Below, one piece after another: positions 54,205 through 61,746 of a stretch of 62,738 nucleotides of DNA (position 1 is its first letter; every line of letters starts with the position of its first letter). The translations under genes and the position numbers were made by a program. The notes beneath the pieces are model-generated. The model saw only the letters and a program-made list of their open reading frames with translations. It made no database searches and was not told the DNA's origin. The DNA is from an uncultured Myxococcales bacterium (GTDB lineage Bacteria; Myxococcota_A; Polyangia; Polyangiales; Polyangiaceae), in contig CALMUT010000306.1 in NCBI GenBank assembly GCA_937872925.1, positions 1 through 62,738 on the forward strand, written 5' to 3'.

Positions 54205-55992
54205 TCAACAATCGTCGGGCACCATTTGTCCGCCGCCCGACTTGACCTCCACCTGCCAGGCTGGGCTCGATGAATACTGCGTGTACGTCAACGTGACGGG
54301 ACCGTCGTGTTTGAAGCCCGCCGCGCGCGCCTTTTTGAATACCTGCTCGACTTTGCACTTGGGCGGGCCAATGAGCTTTTGATAGCAGGGTGCGGAGTTC
54401 AAGACGGCTGAGGTCAGATACTCGCCGGACATGGCAATACTCACCATGCACGAACCCATTTGTTTGCCAGCGGATGCAGTCGGCGAGCGCAGGGTCATCG
54501 ACACGTTGTTCTTGGATTCCGTGAGATCCACGTACCCGTCCGCAGTCACACCGACCGCCATGAAACTCACAACCTCCGCGTCGGAGAAGTACTGCTTGCT
54601 CTCTTTCTTGCCGAGCTCGAAGCTCGGGTCGATGGCGAAGCGCTTCTGATTCCAACCGCCGGCCGTGGTGCGGTATTTCATCAGTCCGTTGTCGCTCGGC
54701 GACGCAGGCAAGCCGGACGCACCTGGCGGCGGCGCTCCCGGCACGGGAGCTTGCGAGTCAGAGATGGCAAGCCCGCGCTGACCGAGCACAAACACGAACA
54801 CCACGAAGGCGCTGCCGCCCAGCACAACAACGGAAAGCACGACCAAGATGGGCCACAAACGCACGCCCGAAGTGGGCGGTGGCAGCGCAGCTCCTCCAAT
54901 CGTCGTGCCCACTCCCGGCGCAGTGGGCGCAACCGCAGAAACGCGACCCGAACCGGGATCCGCACGTGGCGATTGGTGCGTCACCGAAGGCGAGCTGAAG
55001 CGCGGCGTGTGCTGCGCCCCGGACGGCGGCAACGACGCGTAGCGCGAGAGCGATACATAGGCGGACTCGTCGAAATTGCGCGCAGCCTCGTGCAGCGCAC
55101 GGGCCAACTCGTCTGCGCTTTGAAAACGCGCCGCGGGGTCTTTGGCAAGCGCGCGCAGGATCACATCCGCGTACGCCGCAGGCATGTCCGGGCGCAGAGA
55201 AAGCGGAGAGGGCGGCGGTGTGTCCACATGATGACGCAAGAGCTCGAATAGCGAGTCCGCTTCGAAGGGACGCCGAGCCGTTGCGGCTTCGAAGAGGATC
55301 ACGCCCAATGAGTAGATGTCCGAACGTTGATCCACGGCGCGCCCCAGCGCCTGCTCCGGCGACATATAGTGCGGCGTGCCGAGTAGCGCGCCGGTCTGCG
55401 TCGCCACTTCCATGGCGCTGAGCTCTGGTCGCAATTTCGCAATGCCAAAGTCGAGCACTTTGGGCCGCCCTGCCGCTGTGACGTACACGTTGTCCGGCTT
55501 CAGATCGCGATGCACGATGCCATGCTCATGGGCGGCGGTCAGCGCGCTGGCCACATCGATGACCAGGCTCGCCAAGGTGCCCAGGGCCAGGGCGCCGTGA
55601 TCGATGAAACTGGAAAGCGGCGCGCCTTCCAGGAACTCCATCACGATGTAGGGGCGACCATCGGGCAGCGTCGAGAGATCCAGAACGTTCACGATGCCTT
55701 CGTGCCGGATCAGGTTCACAGCGCGGGCCTCCGCGAAGAAGCGGTCGACCAATACGCGATTCTCCGCGCCACCGGGGGGCAGCACCTTGATCGCCACGCG
55801 GCTTCCGATGTCGGGCTGCACGCCGAGGTACACCTCGCCCATGCCGCCCTTGCCGATCATGCGCGCGACGCGATAGCGACCGACTAGCTGTCCGAGCAGA
55901 CGGTTTTCGCTGCCGTCGACACACTGCGCCCCGTCCTGGGTGCAGAACCCGGGCGCCTCTTGGCTACTACCGCACTCTGGGCAAACGAACAT
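54205..55992 (-). CDS. Ser/Thr protein kinase with N-terminal zinc ribbon and C-terminal extracytoplasmic domain
   Basis: A 595-residue eukaryote-like kinase. An N-terminal zinc ribbon (MFVCPECGSSQEAPGFC) precedes the kinase domain (about 38-300) with IGKGGMGEVYLG, VAIKVLPP, VHRDLKPDN and DFGIAK, all typical of an active enzyme, and GTPHYMSPEQA. A linker (to about 370), one membrane helix (WPILVVLSVVVLGGSAFVVFVFVLG, about 378-402) and an outer domain with cysteines (CMVSIAMSGEYLTSAVL, APCYQKL, PPKCKVEQVFKKA) follow. It probably senses an envelope signal and phosphorylates cytoplasmic targets. It is single, with intergenic gaps on both sides. Confidence 0.94.
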   Translation of the reverse strand: MFVCPECGSSQEAPGFCTQDGAQCVDGSENRLLGQLVGRYRVARMIGKGGMGEVYLGVQPDIGSRVAIKVLPPGGAENRVLVDRFFAEARAVNLIRHEGIVNVLDLSTLPDGRPYIVMEFLEGAPLSSFIDHGALALGTLASLVIDVASALTAAHEHGIVHRDLKPDNVYVTAAGRPKVLDFGIAKLRPELSAMEVATQTGALLGTPHYMSPEQALGRAVDQRSDIYSLGVILFEAATARRPFEADSLFELLRHHVDTPPPSPLSLRPDMPAAYADVILRALAKDPAARFQSADELARALHEAARNFDESAYVSLSRYASLPPSGAQHTPRFSSPSVTHQSPRADPGSGRVSAVAPTAPGVGTTIGGAALPPPTSGVRLWPILVVLSVVVLGGSAFVVFVFVLGQRGLAISDSQAPVPGAPPPGASGLPASPSDNGLMKYRTTAGGWNQKRFAIDPSFELGKKESKQYFSDAEVVSFMAVGVTADGYVDLTESKNNVSMTLRSPTASAGKQMGSCMVSIAMSGEYLTSAVLNSAPCYQKLIGPPKCKVEQVFKKARAAGFKHDGPVTLTYTQYSSSPAWQVEVKSGGGQMVPDDC

Positions 55993-56078
55993 GTCCCACG
56001 GAGGAGCTTCTCACTCCTGACGCCAAGAGCAAAGCGCCGAGCCCCGACGCGTCGGCGCGCTCCGGGTGGGAGCCGCGT

Positions 56079-57011
56079 TCAAGGATTGACGACGAAGCTG
56101 CGATCGCCGTTCTCGAAGAAACCGACGATCTGCCGGGCGGCGGCTAGGCCCGCGTTTTCGTTGGCTTCGCCGGTCTGTGCGCCCATTTTTACCGGGCTAA
56201 CGAAGACGCGCTTGGCGAACTTTTCTTTGATCGCGTTGAGGGTCGCCTCAGTGGGCGCGATGTCGCTCACGTAGCGGAAGTCTTCGCGCTCTGCGAGCAC
56301 CTGCAGCAGCTCCGCCTCGTGAATGATCTCTTTGCGCGCCGTGTTCACCAGGGTGGCGCCCTTGGGCATGCGCATCAGCTTGTCTTTGCCGATGCTGGCG
56401 GTGGTCTCGGGGGTGGCCGGAATGTGCAGCGAGACGTAGCGCGACTTCTCGTACAGCTCCTCCACGCTCTTTGCCGGGGTCACGCCAGCGGCTTTCATCG
56501 TGGCGGCATCAACGAAGGGATCGAAGGCGAGGATGTTCATGCCGAAGCCCTTTGCAATGCGCGCGACGCAACGGCCGACGGCTCCAAAGGCGTGGATGCC
56601 CAGCGTCTTGCCCATGAGTTCCGATCCCGAGCTGCCGTCAAACTGATTGCGAGCCATATACACCATCATGGATAGCGCCAGCTCCCCCACGGCATTCGCA
56701 TTCTGCCCCGGCGTGTTCATGACAGCGACGTTGCGTTCCTTGGCCGTCTTGGTGTCGACGTTGTCGTAGCCGGCGCCTGCGCGTACCACCAGGCTGAGCT
56801 TCTCCGCGGCCGAAAGCACCTCGGTGTCGATCTTGTCGCTGCGAATGATGATGGCGTCCGCGTTCTTCGCCGCTTCAATCAACGGGCCCTTGCCCGAGTA
56901 CTTCTCGAGCACGCTGGTCTCGTACTTCGCTTCTTTCAGAATCGCGACGATCTGGTCGCGGGCGGCGGGCGAAAAGGGCTTCTCAGTGGCAATCAAGACG
57001 TGCTTCGACAC
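56079..57011 (-). CDS. serA: D-3-phosphoglycerate dehydrogenase-like D-2-hydroxyacid dehydrogenase
   Basis: A 310-residue NAD-dependent dehydrogenase. The start is GTG 57011, about 8 nt after GAGGAG; the frame is open further upstream but with no family character. The N-terminal and NAD-binding domains are typical: LVVRAGAGYDNVDTKTAKERNVAVMNTPGQNANAVGELALSMM, the glycine-rich GIHAFGAVGRCVARIAKGFGM, LHIPATPETTASIGKD, and the catalytic residues in NTARKEIIHEAELL (R) and DIAPTEATLN (normally E and H; an obvious catalytic H is not evident in the usual place). It lacks the C-terminal ACT domain. SerA is the closest named enzyme for serine synthesis, but the altered catalytic region makes another 2-hydroxyacid possible. 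Confidence 0.8.
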   Translation of the reverse strand: MSKHVLIATEKPFSPAARDQIVAILKEAKYETSVLEKYSGKGPLIEAAKNADAIIIRSDKIDTEVLSAAEKLSLVVRAGAGYDNVDTKTAKERNVAVMNTPGQNANAVGELALSMMVYMARNQFDGSSGSELMGKTLGIHAFGAVGRCVARIAKGFGMNILAFDPFVDAATMKAAGVTPAKSVEELYEKSRYVSLHIPATPETTASIGKDKLMRMPKGATLVNTARKEIIHEAELLQVLAEREDFRYVSDIAPTEATLNAIKEKFAKRVFVSPVKMGAQTGEANENAGLAAARQIVGFFENGDRSFVVNP

Positions 57012-57365
57012 GGGCAATCTCCTCGGTGTTGCGCCCTGACTAGCGCAGGCCGGCAGCGCGCGCAAAGGTGCAGTCGAGCTGCACGCACAGACGCAGGCGG
57101 CGGCCCGCGCAAACGCAACCCTTGCGCAATGCAACCGCCCAGTGTTCCCGCATTTTTGCTTTGGGTCGGGTCCCCCCGCCGCCGACGATTCCACTCGGGT
57201 TGTCGGAGGCAAAGAGTGCGACGCGTTCGCGCTGAGCGGCGACAGCCCAAGCCCGGGGCTCTAGGTGACAGCCTCAGTGCCCTGACCCGGAGCTTAGGTG
57301 CGTGCTAGACGAGGGCCGTCGGTCTTGAAATACTGATTCACCGGCACGCTCACCCCGAAGGAACC
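57012..57365. other. 354-bp gene-free region
   Basis: Between the divergent SerA-like gene and the lipoprotein at 57366 I see no gene. It holds a 17-bp palindrome GTGCAGTCGAGCTGCAC (57068-57084, about 57 bp before the GTG start of the dehydrogenase) that might be an operator, and the RBS-like GAAGGA before ATG 57366. Nothing else is recognisable. Confidence 0.4.
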
Positions 57366-57815
57366 ATGCGCCGACAATCCATCGTGGCCACAGCCTTCGC
57401 CATCGCGTGCGCCGCTTCCTGCGGCCAAACGACAAGCGACCAGGCTGAGAGCGATCCGCCCAGCGTGTCATGCGGTGAGGACAATTGTGCGCCGCCAACC
57501 GAGTATTGCTGTGCGCTATATGGGACTACGGAAGCCGGTGGATGCCGCCCGGCCTTTGAGGCTGACAACTGCACCGGGAGTAGCTCGGTCGCGATGCTCT
57601 GCGACGGCCCCGAAGATTGTCCCGGTACGCTGTGTTGTGGTCTCAACGGCGCTGGCCTTCCGATCTTGGGGGCAATCCAGTGCGCAACGGTCTGCCCGAT
57701 GGACGGCGGCCACACACTGCTGTGTCAGCCGCATGGGGCCGAGGTGTGTCCGAAGGGTTACGCCTGCGAAGTGTCACCGCTTCTGCCCGCCTACCATGTG
57801 TGCACACCGATTTGA
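57366..57815 (+). CDS. Cys-rich lipoprotein
   Basis: A 149-residue protein starting at ATG 57366, just after GAAGGA, with a lipoprotein signal (MRRQSIVATAFAIACAASCGQ; Cys15 or Cys19). The mature part has at least twelve cysteines in an evenly spaced pattern (SCGEDNCAPPTEYCCALYG, GGCRPAFEADNC, LCDGPEDCPGTLCCGLNG, CATVCPMDGG, LLCQPHGAEVCPKGYACEV, VCTPI). This resembles the EB or disulfide-rich modules of myxobacterial surface proteins such as the one at 38153. It is followed by a convergent Tag gene. Confidence 0.65.
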   Translation: MRRQSIVATAFAIACAASCGQTTSDQAESDPPSVSCGEDNCAPPTEYCCALYGTTEAGGCRPAFEADNCTGSSSVAMLCDGPEDCPGTLCCGLNGAGLPILGAIQCATVCPMDGGHTLLCQPHGAEVCPKGYACEVSPLLPAYHVCTPI

Positions 57816-57913
57816 CGCCTGGGGCCTGATCTCCTCGGGGGCGGAGTGATCGCGCCATGTCTCGGCGGTTTGCTAAACGAACGCTTTCACCAGCTGCAGC
57901 GGCGCAAGCCAGC

Positions 57914-58546
57914 TCAGACTGGCTTCGGCACTTTGAACTTCTTGCGCGCGGCGCTGCAGCGCGTCTGAGCCGCGCAGCCGTGCAAGTGGTCGTTGACGAT
58001 GCCTGCCGCTTGCATGAACGCATACGTGGTGGTCGGACCCACGAAGCTCCAGCCCCGGCGCTTGAGTTCCTTGCTCAGAACGGCGGACTCTGGAGTCTTG
58101 CTCAACTTGTTCAGAGTCGAACGCGTCAGCTTCTTGGGGCGCGAATTGGCCGGCGGTTCGAACTGCCAGACGAAGGCGGCGAGGGAACCGAACTCGCGCT
58201 GCAGCTCACGCGCGCGCTTGGCGTTGTTGATGGTGGACTCGATCTTCCCCCGGTGCCGCACGATGCCGGTGTCCTTCACAAGCTTGTCGACGGAGCGGCT
58301 CGTAAATCGCGCCACGCGCTCGACTTCAAAATTGGCGAACGCCGCCCGGAAGTTTTCGCGCTTGTTCAAGATCGTGAGCCAGCTGAGACCGGACTGAAAG
58401 CCTTCCAGGCATAGCTTTTCGAAGATCCAGCGGTCATCTCGGGTTGGCTGGCCCCACTCGTCGTCGTGGTACGCAGCGTAGGACTCGCTCGATGCCCAGA
58501 AGCAGCGAGCTATCCCGTCAGATCCTCGAACGATGCCGTCAGACAT
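57914..58546 (-). CDS. tag: DNA-3-methyladenine glycosylase I
   Basis: A 210-residue base-excision enzyme that removes N3-methyladenine from alkylated DNA. The Tag family pattern is clear: RCFWASSESYAAYHDDEWGQPTRDDRWIFEKLCLEGFQSGLSWLTILNKRENFRAAF (about 14-70), FVWQFEPP, and a C-terminal FVGPTTTYAFMQAAGIVNDHLHGCAAQTRC whose His/Cys residues, with the N-terminal CFW and YHDDEWG, make the zinc site of Tag. ATG 58546 is preferred over an upstream in-frame ATG at 58570 because it matches the family start. It is a stand-alone housekeeping repair gene. Confidence 0.94.
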   Translation of the reverse strand: MSDGIVRGSDGIARCFWASSESYAAYHDDEWGQPTRDDRWIFEKLCLEGFQSGLSWLTILNKRENFRAAFANFEVERVARFTSRSVDKLVKDTGIVRHRGKIESTINNAKRARELQREFGSLAAFVWQFEPPANSRPKKLTRSTLNKLSKTPESAVLSKELKRRGWSFVGPTTTYAFMQAAGIVNDHLHGCAAQTRCSAARKKFKVPKPV

Positions 58547-58624
58547 GGCGGCCGCCGGTGTAGCACGCAACGCGGCAAATGAAAGCCCGGCACCCGCGAC
58601 GCAGAAGGCGCAGCTCCGTCCTGC

Positions 58625-60178
58625 TTAGAACGACTGCAGATAGGTTGAAAGCGATCCCGCTTGGGCGCACAGCCCACGATTAGTCGCGACACACAGATCG
58701 GTCTTGATACGGGCTTCGTTCGGCCACGGCCATATCGGGGTGGTCGTACCGTAGCGGAGCTTGGGCAGTGCAGCGTTGGCCGACCCACTCTTGTAGATCC
58801 CTTCTTTGACGTTGCTGACTGAATGGTTGCAACCGGGATCGCCGCTCTGCACGACATCGCATCCGATACTCAAGGTTGGCCCCGAAATCGGATAGCCCTG
58901 CACGCCGTCCACGACGAAAAGGGAATTGCCCGAGTACGGACGGTGGGCAGGGTCCAAAGCCAACCCGCCGCGAGTCTTTAGCGCCACGAACTCTTTTATG
59001 GTCGCCGTCGTGCCGCTGGTCACCGCGTCTGCCTCGAATACAAGCGCCGGGTCTTCGGAGTTCACCGCCACGCAACCGAGCCAAGCGTTGTTGCCGTTGG
59101 CCTCACCCTCCGGCTGAGCCGGCTGGTTCGAGTCGTGCTGGGCCGTGGAAAAGTCGGCGTATCCCTCGGACTGATTCGCGGAGCCAAGAACGCGATCCAT
59201 GACGATCACGTTTTCGAGTGTCGTGTGGTGCGAATTGTAGACGGTGATTCCAGCCAGGTTGTTGCCCGCCTTTTGTCCGCAGTTCTTTTGATCGCATCCA
59301 TCCTGCCGAACCAGCACCCGGCGCCAGGTGTTGTGGTGCGCGCGGTAGTTCGACCCCTGAGCGCGCACGTTCTTTCCCCAGGTCCAAACGTCCTCGATCA
59401 GGTTGTGAGTGTTGCCCTGGCTGTGATCAATGGTTCCGATGCCAACGCCGCCTTCAAAGCCGCAATCCTTGATCAGATTGTGATTGCCATTGTAGATGCG
59501 CCCGCCACCATGAAACGTGATCCCGTGCACGATCACGTGGTCGACGACTTGTGATGTCAGTCCCAGGCGGAGCCCGCCCGCAACGTCGACCTTGCCGGGG
59601 TTTTCGGCACGAACCACGGTTGGCAGCTGAGAACTGGCACCACCGGGCACTAGTCCGGACTTCGGAATCGGCTGACCGGCGCTGGTGAACGGATTGAGAC
59701 CGCCGTGCACCGCGACCGGGTAGCTACCATCCTTCAGGATCAGCGCGTCCCCTGGCTTCATCTTGGAAACGGCGTATTTGAAGGTGAGGCAAGGCGCGGC
59801 GTTTTCACAAGCGCCAGCGTCGGTGCCGCTGGGCGAAACATAGATCTGTGACAGCCCGGCTGGGGGAACATATCCAGACCCAGCGCCGCCGCCGGTCCCG
59901 GCGGAGCCGCCGGTCGCCCCAGCGCCTGCGCTGCCACCACTGCCTCCCCCAGCTCCCGCGATTCCGCCGACGCCTGCGCTGCCACCTGCTGCTCCAACGC
60001 CGCCACCTGCTGCACCTCCGGCTCCGCCGCCAGCTTGCCCCGCGCTTCCGCTTGCGCCAGTGCTGCCGCTCCCAGGCGCTCCAGCGTCGGAGTCCGAGCC
60101 GCCGCAGCCACCGATCCCAGCAGCCAGGCCGAACAGAATCGTGCACGTACGTGGGCACAAACTCTTGGGTAAGAACAT
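58625..60178 (-). CDS. Parallel beta-helix lipoprotein (polysaccharide lyase-like)
   Basis: A 517-residue protein. ATG 60178, with AAAGG about 9 nt upstream, starts a lipoprotein signal (MFLPKSLCPRTCTILFGLAAGIGGCGG). A GTG at 60211 that overlaps the preceding stop (GTGA) is possible. A Gly/Ala linker (about 30-110) precedes a right-handed beta-helix: SPSGTDAGACENAAPCLTFKYAVSKMKPGDALILKDGSY, VDHVIVHGITFHGGGRIYNGNHNLIKDCGFEGGVGIGTIDHSQGNTHNLIEDVW, NSHHTTLENVIVMDRVLGSANQSEG. The starting DUF1565-like GDALILKDGSYP is typical of pectate-lyase-like proteins. Paired with the next gene, it is probably a surface polysaccharide-acting or -binding protein. Confidence 0.75.
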   Translation of the reverse strand: MFLPKSLCPRTCTILFGLAAGIGGCGGSDSDAGAPGSGSTGASGSAGQAGGGAGGAAGGGVGAAGGSAGVGGIAGAGGGSGGSAGAGATGGSAGTGGGAGSGYVPPAGLSQIYVSPSGTDAGACENAAPCLTFKYAVSKMKPGDALILKDGSYPVAVHGGLNPFTSAGQPIPKSGLVPGGASSQLPTVVRAENPGKVDVAGGLRLGLTSQVVDHVIVHGITFHGGGRIYNGNHNLIKDCGFEGGVGIGTIDHSQGNTHNLIEDVWTWGKNVRAQGSNYRAHHNTWRRVLVRQDGCDQKNCGQKAGNNLAGITVYNSHHTTLENVIVMDRVLGSANQSEGYADFSTAQHDSNQPAQPEGEANGNNAWLGCVAVNSEDPALVFEADAVTSGTTATIKEFVALKTRGGLALDPAHRPYSGNSLFVVDGVQGYPISGPTLSIGCDVVQSGDPGCNHSVSNVKEGIYKSGSANAALPKLRYGTTTPIWPWPNEARIKTDLCVATNRGLCAQAGSLSTYLQSF

Positions 60179-60207
60179 CGAGATTGCCTTTCGAAGACGG
60201 GTGTAAG

Positions 60208-61695
60208 TCACGGCACCTCGTAGGGACCGATATCGATCGCAGCGCCTTGAGGGCGCTTGGTACCGTCAATCGCATTCGCGGGTGCCTTCGCACTCAACAG
60301 GCTCAGCAAACCTTTGCCGATGGTCGGCGCGCCAGCCGTTGGCTCGTACTTGCCTGGCGTTGGGAAAAGCGCTGAGGCGGTCGTCGTGAAGGAGCCGCTG
60401 CCAAACCCTGAATTCTGCCAGACGCTCAGGCCGACGGTGCTGCTGTCCCCATCCAAAGAAAAGCGGTTGGTGACCGCGTTGTTGGCGCTGGCGGTTCCAG
60501 GCGAGTTTCCGATTGCGATGGCGCCTGATGCGGAATTGTCGCTGAGCAGAATGTTGTTGAAGATCCGGTGTCCTCCGAGATCTTGCGATAGCTTGATGGC
60601 CCAACGCCCGGACGCGAGCGAGTGGATTAGGTTATTCACGACGACCAGCCCCTCGGGGCCTGCACTGCCATCGATTGCGTAGGCGCGGAGACCATTGGCG
60701 GCGTTGCCATAGATGACGTTGTTTTGAACGGTGCTGTTTTGGACACCGTCCATGTTCAGGCCATTGTGGTTGTTGGCGTAGATGATGTTTCCATCAACCA
60801 GCGCTCCGGAAATAATGCCGTCACTGTTTTCTCCAACGGACGCGTCACCATTGAAGTGAATCCCCGCAGACTCGAAGGACTTGCAGTCGTGAATGACGTT
60901 CCATCGGAGCACCGTGTCGTCGCTGCCCGCATTGGCGAGATAGATGCCATGGCTGCGGCTATTGCCCTTCGCGCCAGTTCCACTGATGTCGTTTCCCTCG
61001 ACCACAGATTGAGAAACCTCGGAGAGGTAGAAGCCTTCGACCTCTGGCAATACGCAGCGGTTGTTGCGAATGGCCAGCCCCTTCATGGGGGTCGTTGGCG
61101 ACGCGCCACGAGCCGCAACGCAGCGCTGCGGCATCTTCTGGATGTCGAGGCCTTCTACGTGCACGTAGCTCACGTTCTGGAGCCGAACGCCGTCGCCGGT
61201 GGGACCTGGTGAAGAGATGACGACGCCTGGCCCTGTCGAGCGCACTACCATTGGCTTTGCTGCACTGCCGGACTTCTCGACACGAAATCCGGCGTATGCG
61301 CCCGCGTGCACGAGCACCGTGTCTCCAGGGGCAGCTTGATCGACGGCGGACTGGATTGTCGAAAACTCTTGAGTTGGGCCCGGTGTGTCATCCACGCACA
61401 GCACGTTGGCGTCCGCGCAGTTCAGTGACGGGGACGTGCCACCCGCGCCGCCCAGCCCTGGTCCTCCGCCCGAGCTAGGCGCGCCGCCAGAACTCGCACC
61501 GCCCGAACCGATGGCACCGCTAGCACCCGCCGCGCCGCCGCTTCCAGCTCCAGAGCCCCCACTGCCACCAGAACTCACACTACCGGACCCGGCCGCCGCG
61601 TCCGGTGTGCCACCGCCCTCGAACGAGTCGCTGCCGCAGCCCAAGGCCAGCAGCGCGATGAGCGCGAGACCGACCAAACCTTGTGAGTTCGTCAT
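60208..61695 (-). CDS. Parallel beta-helix lipoprotein
   Basis: A 495-residue protein starting at ATG 61695 with a lipoprotein signal (MTNSQGLVGLALIALLALGCGSD). A Gly/Ser/Ala linker (about 25-95) precedes a right-handed beta-helix with TIQSAVDQAAPGDTVLVHAGAYAGFRVEKSGS (pectate-lyase N-terminal pattern) and repeated N-x-(I/V)-x-x-N steps: GLAIRNNRCVLPEVEGFYLSE, DTVLRWNVIHDCKSFESAGIHFN, GLNMDGVQNSTVQNNVIYGN, EGLVVVNNLIHSLASGRW. The C-terminus ends with a DIGPYEV motif, common in right-handed beta-helix (NosD-like) proteins. It is directly upstream of the other beta-helix gene, with coupled translation possible. Confidence 0.78.
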   Translation of the reverse strand: MTNSQGLVGLALIALLALGCGSDSFEGGGTPDAAAGSGSVSSGGSGGSGAGSGGAAGASGAIGSGGASSGGAPSSGGGPGLGGAGGTSPSLNCADANVLCVDDTPGPTQEFSTIQSAVDQAAPGDTVLVHAGAYAGFRVEKSGSAAKPMVVRSTGPGVVISSPGPTGDGVRLQNVSYVHVEGLDIQKMPQRCVAARGASPTTPMKGLAIRNNRCVLPEVEGFYLSEVSQSVVEGNDISGTGAKGNSRSHGIYLANAGSDDTVLRWNVIHDCKSFESAGIHFNGDASVGENSDGIISGALVDGNIIYANNHNGLNMDGVQNSTVQNNVIYGNAANGLRAYAIDGSAGPEGLVVVNNLIHSLASGRWAIKLSQDLGGHRIFNNILLSDNSASGAIAIGNSPGTASANNAVTNRFSLDGDSSTVGLSVWQNSGFGSGSFTTTASALFPTPGKYEPTAGAPTIGKGLLSLLSAKAPANAIDGTKRPQGAAIDIGPYEVP

Positions 61696-61746
61696 TGCAC
61701 AACACACAGCAATCCTCGTGCCACGGGAGGTTGTCGGTCCGTGACT

